From assembly GCA_030765045.1 (NCBI GenBank), contig CM060967.1, forward strand, positions 144,460,251 to 144,524,250: a stretch of DNA of 64,000 bases, given 5' to 3'. Under the pieces are notes generated by a model. The model was not told the DNA's origin. It ran no database searches and was given only the letters and a program-made list of their open reading frames with translations. Below are positions 23,027 to 35,558 of the stretch, in pieces (the first letter of the stretch is position 1; each line of letters begins with the position of its first letter). Both the position numbers and the translations under genes were made by a program. The DNA is from Tenodera sinensis (lineage: Eukaryota > Arthropoda > Insecta > Mantodea > Mantidae).

Positions 23027-24686
23027 AATTCGTTTGACGTATATACCAGGCTATGGGGAATCATTCTTCTAGGTCTTATATTTTCTCTTTAAAAATTGTT
23101 TAGTATGTAAACAGAAGAACATATTTTGTAAAAAGTTAGAATAACTGTAAATAGCATAGCACTGAAACTGTTTACTCTTGAGCCCCATAATATGTCATGA
23201 TATTGACCTAGAATCTATATCAAAGAGCAGTGAGCACAAACCTCCAGCCCTAGAAAAATCGCAATTTATATGTAAAAATTGTTTACAAGAAAAAGCTAAA
23301 GAAAAAAAAAAAAAAAAAATATTATGACTTACATCAAATATGTCTTTAAAGCGTGCTTAAATGATGCAGCATTGTGTTTAAAACTAGGTATAACTATATA
23401 TATTCGTTCAGAAAATTCAGAGAATTTAAGTGTAGTAAAAGCGAAAAATGACATTTTTGACCATTTCAAACTTCCTGCTTCTGTTAAATCATTTTTAAAT
23501 TCAATATTAGCTATAACTTTCTAACCGAGGGGGTGAGAGAATTCATATGGGAAGTTGAGATCGTCAAATGTTATTTATCTGGACTATTTCATAAATAAAA
23601 TATGAATTTAAATACTATATCGCAAAGATTTGACTAGAAAATGGCCAACTGAGGAAAACGAAATCCAGAGTAAGAAACAAAAGAAATGACGATGTAGTAA
23701 ACCTTATTCGATAAATTAACACCTTTATTTATGGAGCAGATCTGTATAATTTACTTGAATTTACATTTCATATGTTTTGCATTAGATGCCAGATGTATTG
23801 TAAAAGAAAAAGAGCCAACAATTAAGATAATTTTTAACGAATCTGCATGGGTAGCTAAACTATTAGATATAGGCATTTAAATGTTTGGAACCGGCAACAA
23901 TGGCTATATCCAGCCTCCAATCTCCAAATAAGTGTTTTCTTAAAATATGCTAGGAACACATGCAAAAAACGGCAACTATAAGCAAGGCATTGCTTCGAAC
24001 CAAGTACAGATTGTAATATTTCATCAAAGCAGTGATGTCTCTATACCTGTAACACCGCATATTTTTACGTTTACTTTTGATGTATTTGGCACAAACAGAC
24101 CTACAGAGTCTCATCATTAATGCTCTGAGGAAATTATTTTCAATAATGAAATATACTTTGAAATCAAATCGAGTCAAAGAAACCTCGGAGTATATAGGAA
24201 AATTAAAAACGATATGCCATTTTTTACTTCAGAAACAGTTTTATAACAGATTGAGGGAACTTATTTAAGTCTCTGTTCCAAAAACATAAATTTGTGCAAA
24301 CAAATTGCCGGTGTTTAACGAGATATTTCTATTATTAAACATATATGTAAACCCACATAAATAATTAATGCACAGGAATGTATTCTGTTGGTGATTCATT
24401 TGCAAACAATGAGCATTTTGTGTTTGAATACTCGCATTTTCGTCATAGTATTACAATACAATTTATTGGAAAAAAAGAGAAACAAAATATATACTTAGTT
24501 CGCATAACAACAGACATAAATTCACTTGACTGCAAAACATTAACTTACCTTACACAATACAGTACAAAGACATGTTAAATATTATTAGTATCCCTGTAAT
24601 TGAAGTATTAATACCACCAATATCTTATGAAAGGTTCAATACGTATGGTTATTTTTGAAAGGATATTGATATGAATAGTAGGAAAT

Positions 24687-24745
24687 TGTGTGTGTGTGTG
24701 CGTGTGTGTGTGTGTGTGTGTGTTCGCGTGCGTGCGTGTGTGTCT
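24687..24745. repeat. Imperfect (GT)n microsatellite
   Basis: GT units interrupted by GC and TTCGCG. Confidence 0.85.
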
Positions 24746-26107
24746 AATGCTCAGAATTACATAATAAAATCGTTCTTCTTTTTGCTTCCGGTATTTAGAG
24801 ACTACATCATCTTGATTTTTTGAGAATTTTGCATAAAGTTAGGGGATGTTCATTAAGTCATCTTTACCGCATAAAAAATCTGGGGAAGACATTAATGCAA
24901 TCTTGAACTCACGTCCACTCAATGATGGTCCGTGATTAATCTGAACATTGCAACCGATGATTTTTTAGGTAGATATGCAATTGCTTTAAGTCTATTTGTA
25001 GATCCTTGCACTTAAGTTTTTCAGAAGAAGCAAGATATTTGTCATAATTGGTTGTGAAAATAATCTTTTAACTGTTTCATATGGGATGTTTAGTTTCATT
25101 GTTTGAACCCTTCTTGGACAACATATCCGCTTGCTCACTTACAGAAATTCCACAGTACAATGGAATGCATTGGAAGTAGTTTATTGGGCAGATTTCAACT
25201 GTTTCTTATGGACACCATTATTTGTAAGTAGGCAGCTGAACCGTTCCTTCTTAACCCTTATACTGTGGAGGGAACACACCTGTCGTTGGTCTATCGATCC
25301 ATCGGATCAGGTTTGGCAAATCATTAGCAGATCAACAGCATTTCCTTCATTTGCCAGATAAGGGACGTTCTTATTGCCGTGAAAAGTGAGCAAGATACCC
25401 ACCAGATTGTAACATACCAGAAGTTACAATGTTTCCAGACTTCATTGAAGAGCTTTTGTTAGTAACAGCTGTTATTAGATAATAACCGTAACGATTGCGT
25501 AGGTTTCTCACAAAATTCATAAAACTGTTGCCTTAAACTTTAAAATAACTGTAAAGAGAGTGCCAATTTCATTGCTATTATTTCATACTTGACAAAATAT
25601 GACGTTGAAGATGATTATGAATACCATAATAGTTGTTATACTCAGCCATTGGCTGGATGCAATGAGTAAGACTGAATGCGTCAGATCTAATGAGAAAACT
25701 TAAGTAATAAAAATACTGAAAAACAAGTTTTGTGAAAAGTGACATTTAAAATTACAGTGTATATTACAATGGATTTTGATTTCAGCAGTGTTTCAAAACT
25801 TCACAGAATGATAAATATTGCCGATATTAGCAAATTAAATTCACCAAATGAAAGCATACAGTATACGTACAGTAACAAGCAGATTTTCATCTAATTTTAC
25901 AATGGACTATAAATGTTTTTAAGATATATAATTTCTTAGGATCGAAATATACTTTCTATGTGGATGAACAGCATTCATTTCGTTATTATAATCACCAAGA
26001 TTTTATAAGACAATACTTACTGTAGAGTTCCTCTTGCATCTGCAATAAAACTACCTGAGAAGAATGGAAAGGAGTATTTCAAAGCTCATATTTGGATTTT
26101 TACGTAC

Positions 26108-26228
26108 TTTGCAAACCTCCTCCAGACGACGCAGGCATCTGGGTCACTTGGTGGCTTGTGATCCGTGGCATTGAGGTTACACCTCTGCTTCTCCATATCC
26201 GCATAGTACCAAAGTAACTGGTTCAGAC
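26108..26228 (-). CDS. Trpgamma: TRPC-type channel exon (S5 end and extracellular turret)
   Basis: This is the third visible exon: GLNQLLWYYADMEKQRC...DPDACVVWRRFA, ending in two bases of an Asn codon before a GTACGT donor. It encodes the outer end of S5 and the extracellular turret before the pore helix. Two cysteines sit in the turret (KQRC and DAC). Between them is an N-glycosylation sequon, Asn-Ala-Thr, which would face outside the cell. The turret is the most variable part of insect TRPC channels, while GLNQLLWYYA and the WRRFANLFE continuation are strongly conserved. The exon has 121 nt, phases 1 in and 2 out, with intact reading. Whether the sequon is used cannot be told from sequence. 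Confidence 0.9.
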
Positions 26229-26449
26229 CTTGACAGCAATAATAAATTAGCACTTGTTAAAAGATTACTGTTTAACTTAAAAATATTCTCAAGAAAAAAT
26301 CTGCATAGTTGGAAGTTAATTAAGTACATTTAATACACAATTATTTGTCATAATAGAGATTTAAAATACGCTCCTTGTAAACACAGGTTCATTTGCTTGG
26401 TATAATTGAATTTACCATACTAGCAAACACGAATCATGACCTTTTTACT

Positions 26450-27345
26450 TTCTCTACTGGTAAGTAGGGGAAGTATTGTATTCCACCCAAAAATTCGAAG
26501 TCGAGATTTCACCGGAAATACATGTTTTGAGGCCCCATGAATCCAAAAAAAGCATTTTTAGAAAAAGGTCCGTGTGTGTGTCTGTGTGTCTGTCAGTCTG
26601 TCAGTCTGTCAGTCTGTCAGTCTGTCAGTCTGTGGACAGCATAGCTCAAAAACGAAAAGTCGGTTAAAAACCAAAGTTGGTATTTAAGTTTAATGTCGTT
26701 TAAGGATGTGACACGAAGATTTTGAAGAAAATAGCCCCACTCTAAACTACCCTTTACATGGAAGATTTTTCGAAAATTTTGATTTTCTTGAAAATGGCTC
26801 TAACGATTTTGATTAAAATGTCATATGTTTGAGATATTTTTATGACAAATGAAATGTATATCTTGAATTTTCTGGCTATAGCCCTTGTAGTCGTATTTAC
26901 TCTGGACGACTTTTGCATAACTGGTAAACCGTTAGAGATAGACCAAATTATACTATACAAAAAATGTAGATCTTTCTAAAATACACAATTTATGTCTCAA
27001 TAAATTTTCTTGTAGGGTGAACCAATTCGGAGATATACCTTCTTATGTGTGCGAGTTTCGGAAAACTTGGAACTTTCATGAAATGGGTCATCGTTGTTCA
27101 TTTTTTTATATGTTACGTGTACAAAGAGAACGGAATCGCAAAGCTTTAAAAGATTTGACTATCGCACAAAGCCTACTGTATTCCAATATTCCCCTTGCAC
27201 CTACAAGGAAATAAGCAATAAGATAATTTGTACAAATGTTTATTTTAACTAATACGAAGAAGATATAGGAATACGAGTTTGTAAGAATGGTTAGTACAAG
27301 AGTAGAGAAAGTCATGTGAGTGCAATACATCGGATTTTTATACAC
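26450..27345 (+). repeat. GT-cored interspersed repeat, copy 2
   Basis: Uninterrupted copy. Its microsatellite core is a GT run followed by five CAGTCTGT units (26571-26632). Both flanks align with copy 1 throughout, including TTTACATGGAAGATTTTTCG and AAAGATTTGACTATCGCACA. Confidence 0.75.
26571..26632. repeat. GT and CAGTCTGT microsatellite
   Basis: A GT run followed by five TCAGTCTG units. It is the core of GT-cored repeat copy 2. Confidence 0.9.
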
Positions 27346-27419
27346 ATTTTCACACATTTCCTATCTTCATGAAATGAGTTAACCTTCTCCTTCCACGCAT
27401 TCCTTCTGTCCCTCCTTCT

Positions 27420-27421
<2 letters not shown>

Positions 27422-27464
<43 letters not shown>
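27422..27464. repeat. (CT)21 microsatellite
   Basis: Uninterrupted CT run just beyond GT-cored repeat copy 2. Confidence 0.93.
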
Positions 27465-27465
<1 letters not shown>

Positions 27466-27813
27466 GCTTCTCTCTCTAGTGTGAACATTTGCTCTCTCTG
27501 AGTTGTAAACACAGACGAGCACCCACTTGAGTTAGAACACACATTTTCTCTCCTCTCGCTGACATAAACAGGCACACAGACTATTTATTCACTTGCTAGG
27601 ATTCTCTAATGCTGAGATATCTACACATTCATAGAAAACTCATACAGTACACACTGATTCAGATCTATAACTATTCTTTCGCTCTATAACAATAATCTAC
27701 GAAAGCATTAATGCAGAAAATGCACTCTCTCTTCCAGATGAAGTCACGTGCCTGAAATTTGTCATTCTATTCTAGCATTCATGACTAATTAGTACTTTAT
27801 ACCTAGAGTTTCC

Positions 27814-27955
<142 letters not shown>

Positions 27956-28139
27956 TATCATTGGAAAGCTTCTCATGGACTAGAAACTCCGTGGCGTGAC
28001 GTCACGTTGTCAGAGTAATGGAGTTAGTGTTGGAAAAGGTTTGAGTTTGAGATTGTGTAACTGCAAGAGTTTCTTAAGTTTATATGTAATTGTGAAATTG
28101 GTGAATGTGAAGCTACACCGATTGTAAAAAGTTTGAAAA

Positions 28140-28270
28140 TAACTCTCGGCTGGGAGGATGGGAATTTTTCTTCCGTTAGGATTATTTCCCCATCCTCCCA
28201 GCTGAGCATCAAACCCGGGACCACTTGAGCAGCAGGCAGGTGCTCTACCGACTGAGCTACAGGCCAATCT
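28140..28270 (-). mobile_element. tRNA-derived SINE head, family F
   Basis: The minus strand reads GGCCTGTAGCTCAGTCGGTA GAGCACCTGCC with CCCGGGTTTGATGC as box B, followed by CTGGGAGGATGGGGAAATAA. Within it CTGGGAGGATGGG is repeated in inverted form around 28150 and 28195. Confidence 0.65.
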
Positions 28271-28394
28271 TGTTTTTATAGCTTCATTGGGTAATTCCAA
28301 AGTTCTTTTGATTGTGTTTCATCATTGGATATAAAGTCCCCAAGAATGTTTAAAAATATGCTTTCAATTACCATATTAGTAGTGTTTAACGCCC

Positions 28395-28540
28395 GCATTT
28401 ACTACAAACGGCACCGCAGGCGGTGACACTGATGGTACATGGGACGAAGATGTAGCACCGGTGGAATGAGATGGCGAGGGAAACCCGGAGGAAACCTGCC
28501 CCTGCGCCACTTTGCCCACCTGGGTTCATTGCCATGGCAG
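28395..28540. repeat. GC-rich SINE-like fragment
   Basis: Contains TAACGCCCGCATTTACTACA and GAGGGAAACCCGGAGGAAACC, a motif reminiscent of family H bodies (TCCGGTTTCCCGC). No promoter boxes seen, so class uncertain. Confidence 0.35.
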
Positions 28541-29504
28541 CCAATTGAAATGAACTAAATGTTCACTGAATGACAGTGAACGAATGTCAACTTGAAACAA
28601 GCTAATTCAGTATTTATTATCAGCTGGCATCAACTACATATTTTTATGCTATTGTTGCTTCTATTAATTGTATGGCAACGTCAACTTATGTAATTTCGGA
28701 AGCGGGTCTTGCCTTTGGCAACAATGTTCTGGTATTTGAGGAATCTGTGTCTTTCGAAAATGAGAAGTTTAATAGTAATAATAGTACTGATTCATTTTAA
28801 ACCTGCAGCTCACCATAGCTCATCAAATTTACGTCCCGGTGATATCGTAAATGCCCCATTAAGGCACACACTAATGAACTGTCGTCAAGAGTGTTTGCAA
28901 GCAAGGTGACGTCACCTCCTCTCTCCTAACTCCGCCCTATATGCACAGTCTTACACCCTTAGTGTGATTCCACTGTGACTGTGATTTAGACACCCGGAAA
29001 AATCGTAATTCTGGTGTCCTCCCGTACCGTTACAACCCCATTGCCAACCTGACACCCGGGTAGAGGTGAACGATCATCCAACCGATACTGGGGGGTGATG
29101 GAGTTGGCATCACACATCCCCCAGCCTGAATGTTGCCTTTCTTAGCCAGGATGCTTACTTTTGTCATGATACTAAGTGGGTAGCAATCCTATATCGGGAC
29201 TTAAAATCCACATCACCATGTGTGGTTCAATCAGGATCACATTTCATGGCCAGGAACCAGAGCACCATACTCCAGCCCACTGCGTCAAAGTGCACGATGC
29301 AGCTCAAGTATACGCGAAAAAAGTTGAACCTTGTAGAGTATGTATAAAAAACTTCTTTAGCGTAACAGTAAGTATTTTTAGCATGTTACACTTGCATATT
29401 TTCAAAACTCTCTTCATTCATGGGTTTTGGACTTTATTAGCGAAAAAGAGAAAAACCTGGAAACATTTGTGTGCAATGTTTTGATTGTTAATTACGAAAC
29501 ACTT

Positions 29505-29685
29505 CGCATTTCATTTTGCCACTATTTGTAATGGATAGAGGTTGTGGGCGCTATCGACAAATGAATACGATGCAACAAACAGACGAGTGCGTCACTAGCA
29601 TTTGGTTCCAGCGGGAAGCTTCACCGGCAACATTCATTTACTTTTGTTAGTTATGTAGAGCACAACATACATGGTTTTAAAGCAT
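29505..29685 (+). repeat. Dispersed repeat shared with 7.2 kb
   Basis: ATTTTGCCACTATTTGTAAT, CGCTATCGACAAATGAATAC, TTGGTTCCAGCGGGAAGCTT and GGCAACATTCATTTACTTTT parallel the minus strand of 7190-7420 with scattered differences. Confidence 0.55.
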
Positions 29686-30697
29686 ACCCAATTACGATTA
29701 GCATTTCCCCTCCTTTTTCAGCATTTGTTGTTGGAATTCTAAACTTGTAAAAGAGGGCTTTAACTGCTTATTTATGGTGTTTCCCTTGGTATAGTTCTAT
29801 TTATGTGTAACTGCCCCTGTTAACAAAAACACCAGGCCATATAGCACGGAATAAGAGCTTGTGTGGAGAACTTGATCTAAACACTTTAATGATTATATGT
29901 AACCACATAAATATTCCATAAACAGGGACCTTGAAAACTTGGTGCCTAGCTGAGAGGGCTAATGAATTGACAGATGGTATCTAACACTATGAGATTGCCT
30001 CACTGTATCTTCTCAGCTAATAAAGTCAGTTTCCATCTAAAGGAAACCGATCTAATGAGAAATCAACGACTCCGGTAAAACTAGGCTCAGGAAATTATTA
30101 AAATACTCCATGGAATACATTTTATCATAAATATTCCCCAAAAGCTATACTAAATTGTTAGATTATGTTATTTTACCTAAACTTTCTGACATACATGGAT
30201 CATTCAATAATTAGGGGCAACAATGTTTGAATGTGGCGCTATCAGCGGTGAAGGATGCAAGCTGATAATAATGAGAAAGAAGAGCATCTGATGTGTGTAA
30301 TCTGTGAGTTTCAAATGTTATTTATACCATACTGTGACGCTGGGCGCGGTACACAACAACAAAGGACGGCGAGGCTAAGCTACTCCACGCCACGTACCAG
30401 GCCGGAGACCAAACAAAGTCAAGTCAGGCTGCCTCACGCGACTGTTTGTGTATGCGTCACTAAAAAAATGAGCGAGGAGCTTAACAAAGGATTACTGGAA
30501 CCCTCGAGAGACATCTGACGACCTGCGTGTTTGTAGAAGTTCCAGCAAGCAACTGATGACGTCATCCTCGGTATACAAGATGGCGGAGGCAACAGGGCCA
30601 TGGGCGACACGCGCCAGCAGCAAGCTCACGGGTTAGCGTAGACCCAACAACACTACAGGATACGCCGACAACTGCCGTCCATATCACACCTGAGCCT

Positions 30698-31000
30698 GTG
30701 CTCCTGAAGAAGCAGGAGGGTGCACAGGCTCAGATAGTCAACCTCTCCACCAAGATTGATACGCTAGAGGAGGCAGTGAGTTTACTCAGCCTCGATCTTG
30801 CTATCCACTACGCAAAGTTCAAGATATTCCCAACAATGCTGGACTTCGAACGCCTAGCCACGAATGAAGATATCTCTACACGGCTGGATCAACATCTCTC
30901 TATACGAAGGCTCGTCGTGGAGAAGGTGGCAGCTCTTCAGACGACGTTGGACGAACTACTTACCCATACAGGCTCATCTCTCTTGGGTTCATACTTCTGA
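30698..31000 (+). other. Unidentified open frame, about 100 codons
   Basis: The frame (LLKKQEGAQAQIVNLSTKID, then TLEEAVSLLSLDLAIHYAKF, ending ...HTGSSLLGSYF) is open further upstream to about 30555 but has no clear ATG. The surroundings (30330-31200) are richer in GC than the intron. Heptad-like leucines (LSTKIDTLEEAVSLLSL, EKVAALQTTLDELL) suggest a coiled coil. I do not recognise a family. It may be a fragment of a retrotransposon gag-like protein, as an LTR-like repeat follows at 31.4 kb, or chance. Confidence 0.3.
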
Positions 31001-31394
31001 AGCTCCGGAGGCTCACTACCGTGGACGTCGGAAGTTTCACTAATCCCTCACCCGATTCCTTTCAAATCCCCACCATGAATTCCTAAGGGCGTAATCAGGG
31101 CTTCGGTCATGATTGCGTCCTAGCACCCTTTATTCTCCTGGTTTTGGCCCCCTGTGGCCGGCCAATATACCTGTAACCACCAATCCGCAGGTGCAACAGC
31201 AGTACTGCCTTACTTTCACCCTGAATTACTTCTTTCCTTTTAAGTTCCTTTCTACCTCTATATCCTTTGTTTCTAGTGGACCTTTTTTAGTGGGTAAAGC
31301 CTTCGGGCGAAGCTTACACTCCTCACTATGCACCCCAAAACAGTAGAAGTCCAGAAATGGACTTTTCCTTCACTTGAAAAAGAAAACTAGAAAA

Positions 31395-31760
31395 GAGAGA
31401 GAGCTACAGACACGATTCGGTCAGTGTGTTAGTGAGTGCGAGACAGCTATGTGTGTTGCTGTCGTGAAACGTACGTCGTGTCGAAGTGAAGAAATTTTAA
31501 CGAGTGCCGAGTGATTGTATTGACGGAGTTGGTGCAAGAGAGATAGAGAAAGTGAAGGAAGATAGTGAAAGGACTGAGTCAAGGCTACGATAAGAAAACA
31601 GATGGGAGTTGTAATATCAAGAAAGACTATAGACTGCGCTAACGTCAGTAGAAGAGAACTGTGTCTTTGTACAAAAGTTAAGAAGGAAAAAAGTGATAGA
31701 AAAATAACTACTCTGGATTTTGTCATTTTGTCACATCGATGTCAGGAGTGGGATTCGTCG
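31395..31760 (+). repeat. LTR-like or leader repeat, copy 2
   Basis: AAACAGATGGGAGTTGTAAT, AGACTGCGCTAACGTCAGTA and GAACTGTGTCTTTGTACAAA correspond to copy 1. It is followed by TCACATCGATGTCAGGAGTG GGA, similar to the sequence after the 5' LTR in many insect Gypsy-type elements. No gag or pol follows, so a solo or truncated copy is inferred. Confidence 0.4.
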
Positions 31761-31974
31761 AAATTGCTATTTGCGACAATATTTGTAGCGAGTTTAATTT
31801 GTGGATTGTAAACTAAAGTGCTCTCAAATGATTAGTAACGACAAAGATGCTTTATTAAGATTCAGATTACAAGGGGCACGAATGTTCCACAATGTCATGC
31901 ACCGTTGATAGAGAGACCTTACCATACTGAACCGTGACTAGGTGAGCGCATGCATTTCGCAGAGATAGGGAAGA

Positions 31975-32535
31975 TGTCCATAAAAAACGTGGAGCTGGCA
32001 GACCGTAAGCAGCAAGTGAATCCTGTTAGAGTACTGTTGGAACAACACCGCTGTTGGACCTGTGTTGAACTAGCAAGAGAGGTTGGAATTGCTACAGGTA
32101 CGATGCTTCATATACTAGGAAGTTAAAGATGAGAAACATCGCATGAATTTATGATCAACGTGCATCGCAAACGTCCAGATCTCCTGAATTCTCATCCTAT
32201 TGTGCTACACGATGGTACTTCCTCTCATATAGTTGTTCCTGTGGTTAATTTATTTCGGAAATGGAACTGGGAACTTCTGAAGGATCCTCCATACGCTCCA
32301 GATGAGATTTTGACCTTTTCTCGAAATTGAATTACCATTTAGAGGAGTTCACTTTAGAACCAGACGGGCAATTATAGTAGCAGCAGTAGAGCAGTTTGTT
32401 GGAAGATTAGGACAACAATATACTGCGTCATATACATCTGCCATTTTCATATTGAAGGAGATTACTTCACCACAGTAACAATGTGACTGTTTCAAAAATG
32501 TTTTATTTCTTGTTAATTCAAATTTTGCCACTAAT
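31975..32535 (+). pseudogene. Mariner-like transposase relic
   Basis: Broken pieces of a DD34D-like mariner transposase lie in order: CWTCVELAREVGIATGTMLH (helix-turn-helix), HRKRPDLLNSHPIVLHDGTSSH (second catalytic Asp region, normally LHDNA..H), WNWELLKDPPYAPD, and FRTRRAIIVAAVEQFVGRLGQQY in another frame. A large internal part with the first Asp is missing and several stops and frameshifts are present. No terminal repeats were found. Confidence 0.7.
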
Positions 32536-34567
32536 TATACTGCTCTGCATTCTTAAACCTTTTTTTGATATTTTAGTTTTGAATGCTGATTCCTCCTGAT
32601 ATTGGGGTGCTGATTCCAAATGCGTCAATTTTCTTCTATCACATGGAAATGAAAAAAAAAATCTTTAATATCAACTCCCTACCGACATAAAAATACTTAT
32701 GACCGTCTAAAAGATAATTGTCGTGTTTAAGAACCAGATGTATATTAGAATTATGCAATTGTAAACATAATGTAAGATCATTTCACAAGTACTACCAACA
32801 ATTGATATCATTCATATTATTCTACAGATAGAAATTTTCTTCTCTTGGTACTTCTTCCATAAGAATGAAGTACCAAGAACAGTCTGCCACCATCTTATCA
32901 GTCCAAATATCTTTCTAATCTTTGTGAAAACGTTCACCTGTTCCGCACCGTAAAATCCAAGACAATCTAATAGTCGATGTGAGTATGTGGGAAGTGTAAC
33001 TTCGAACTCATGTTACAACCTAGTTTTTTCAAATTTTTCAACATGCTGTTCACAATAATTTTGTAACTTGGACTTCTCCTATTTCTTAGGATATTTTTAT
33101 CTTTGCAGCTACGCCAAGCTTGCTTTTGTGATTGGTTCATTGTATCCTCAAAATTGCCACGTATTAATTTCCTGATCTAGCTGATTAAGCTTATTTAGGG
33201 TTATTCTATGATAAAAAGCTATCTATGTACTTAAAAACTCAGAGTTGTCTAGGGCACATATAAACTGACTCATAATACCCGGTTTTATGAAGCAAATTCC
33301 TGATTTTCTCGACAACCTGACGAGATAGAAAGAAAAAAGAATTCAGATTACCCTGTTCAACTCAGCGCAACAAATCTGTTTAGGAAAGGCATTCACTAGA
33401 CAACATGATTTTTGATACAGAGCTGTATTATTGAATGACCCATGTGCTATTAATACAATGGAATAGGTCTTCTTGGCGAAGTCAATATGAGCGACCAGGT
33501 AGGTTCTCCAGTTTTGTACTCATTTTAGATGACAGAGATTAACTGAGAACAGAATAATACGCAATTCTTTGAAAATTTCTTAGGATTTGTTGTTATTTGT
33601 GGCTAGAGTTGACACTAGCCGTAAAACATCTTTTATATAGCATTCTCTAGTGCTCATCATTTGATGAGGAGCAGAACTGCAATGTCTACTGAGACTTGAA
33701 TATCAGAGCACACATACAGTAATATCCATCCTATCCTTACAAACATATAATCCTGCAAATTCAGAAATGGTTGTATTTAAGTATACCATACTTGGAATAC
33801 AGTTTAGCAGCAAATGAGAGTGACTGTTCTAAAGATACAGGCATTATAGCGACAATGACCTTAGATTTAAACTTTAATTTACAAGGTATGGCTTGTGTTA
33901 CATCAAGGGAGGCTCAAGGTCACCTACCTCACACCATTACAGAGGTATTTTTTAGAGGTGGCGCGTGACCTTGTCACTCGCGCATATCCGAGCATCACGC
34001 AAAGCGATGGTGGGGGTAAGTTTCCACCAGCAGCCTGCTGGCTAGTGGGCTAGAAGTCGAAGAGATACTAACCAGACACCCCTTTTATCTTGCAATAGAC
34101 AAGTGGACTCGACCATGAACTACTGGGCAACATTACCACACACGCCACTTCTAAAAAATACCTCTGTACGTTGCTATGCAAAGCGCTCATTTCCGGAAAA
34201 ATTGCTGGTACGTAATACTCGACTGTATAAGCGAGATGGCACGAGCAGTTTTGAAGTCGGACAGTTTAAGTCAGTGAGTTGGAGTTTTTTACAATATAAA
34301 TGTAAATTAGAATGTTAATGTAACTATTTTATTAATGTACATTTTTGACCATGACCGACAAATATGTACTATAACAGAGATGTCAATGTACATCCCTAGA
34401 AAAAAAACTAAAATAAAAAAAGACGATGTGTGCACTCACATGACTTTACCTACTCATTCTAGTACAAACTATTCTTAAAACGCTTATCTACTTCATACTA
34501 ACCTAGCTAAACGTATACAGAAATGGTTTAAATGACATGAGGGAATACAGCGAAGCATTTCAAGGGG

Positions 34568-34690
34568 CTGGTCCTACAACTTAGTCGGTAGATCACCTTA
34601 TGCAGTGCGAGTGGTCTCGGGTTCGATTCTTTGACCAAGATTATCCATCTTCCCTAGAGTCTGGAAGTATGATTGTATGGGTCAACACCA
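34568..34690 (+). mobile_element. tRNA-like SINE head, family G
   Basis: TGGTCCTACAACTTAGTCGG TAGATCACC (box A) and CTCGGGTTCGATTC (box B) at tRNA-like spacing. Body short or degenerate. Confidence 0.5.
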
Positions 34691-34959
34691 TTGCCGATAC
34701 GTAATATGCTCCGAAAGCAAAACCAACGATATGACCATTGTACGAGTAGTTAAAGGTGCACCATAAATGAAACCATAAAAATACTTTAAGAGCTCGTTGC
34801 TATATGATAGCTTTGATATTCCATTCTCTTTGTATAACCCAGGCTGGAGGAAAAATAGCCACATCCCATTTCAGAAAAGTATTGGTAGGAATTTTATTTG
34901 AACATTCAAACCAATAACAAAGAATAGATCGAAAATGGCTACCTTTAAAAAAAGTAGAT

Positions 34960-35291
34960 TTTATCTATCTTTTACATTATGAAAAAGCAATTTAGGCTAT
35001 TGTTAGATGGTTAAAGATATACCTTTCACTTCTCATGAAAATATTTTAAACATTTTTAATCTTTTTCTTTTTTAAAGAAAATCTTTTTCGGTGTGAAGGA
35101 CAGTTTGAGGCTGGGGTATTTCCTTGAAAATCTTTGTGGTGAATCCTTGGTAAATACTACAATTAAACACCAAATTTAGAATTTAACCAACTTTAAATTT
35201 GAGTAATGATGTTTATGGACAGACACACGGACCTTCTTCTAAAAATGCTTTTTTATTCCGGGGGCCTCAAAACAAATATTCCCGGTGAAAT
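34960..35291 (-). repeat. GT-cored interspersed repeat, copy 3 (left part, interrupted)
   Basis: The minus strand reads ATTTCACCGGGAATATTTGT, then GAGGCCCCCGGAATAAAAAA, then GTCCGTGTGTCTGTCC, with a very short GT core and the AT-rich side following. The Penelope composite splits it at 35291; the rest continues at 40593-40680. Confidence 0.65.
35278..35291. repeat. Target site duplication, left copy
   Basis: The 14 bases ATTCCCGGTGAAAT directly precede the Penelope composite and recur right after it at 40593-40606. In the uninterrupted relatives of this host repeat (for example near 26505) the related sequence ATTTCACCGGAAAT occurs only once, on the opposite strand. Confidence 0.85.
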
Positions 35292-35558
35292 ATCTTGGCT
35301 ATCCGGTTGTTGCCGCGTCAAATTATAAAATGCCGACGTTTCGACCATCTTGTCGTGGTCGTTATCACAGGCAAACTGCGCCGCTATGTAGCAGCTAGTC
35401 AACTTATATACTGGCAAATAGGTGAAAGGTGGGTAAATGGTGAGCCCTGATAGGCTGGGCAGTCTCTGCATTGCGGCAGTCCTTCTGCATTGCTACGTCA
35501 ATGCCATAGAATCATTACACTGCGGCACTGCCATAGAATCATTACACTGCGGCACAAA
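35292..35558 (-). repeat. Penelope pseudo-LTR, 3' of the full-length copy
   Basis: The 267-bp unit matches 37937-38203 with the same length, and in inverted orientation 40294-40560. It begins ATCTTGGCTATCCGGTTGTT on the plus strand and ends GGCACAAA. It includes a doubled 26-bp motif (CATAGAATCATTACACTGCG...) and the hammerhead-like segment at 35312-35372. Confidence 0.9.

Larger units (their letters stand above)
22325..26107 (-). other. Channel intron, 3.8 kb
   Basis: The GTACGT donor and TTTCAG acceptor separate the turret exon from the pore exon. It holds one tRNA-derived SINE (22795-23026), a short poly-A tract near 23.31 kb and an imperfect GT array (24687-24745). The rest, 23.3-26.1 kb, is AT-rich with no recognisable element. 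Confidence 0.85.

Noticed and set aside
28195..28266. Possible tRNA gene on the minus strand
   Set aside because: The T arm is mismatched and a SINE-like body follows, with CTGGGAGGATGGG repeated.
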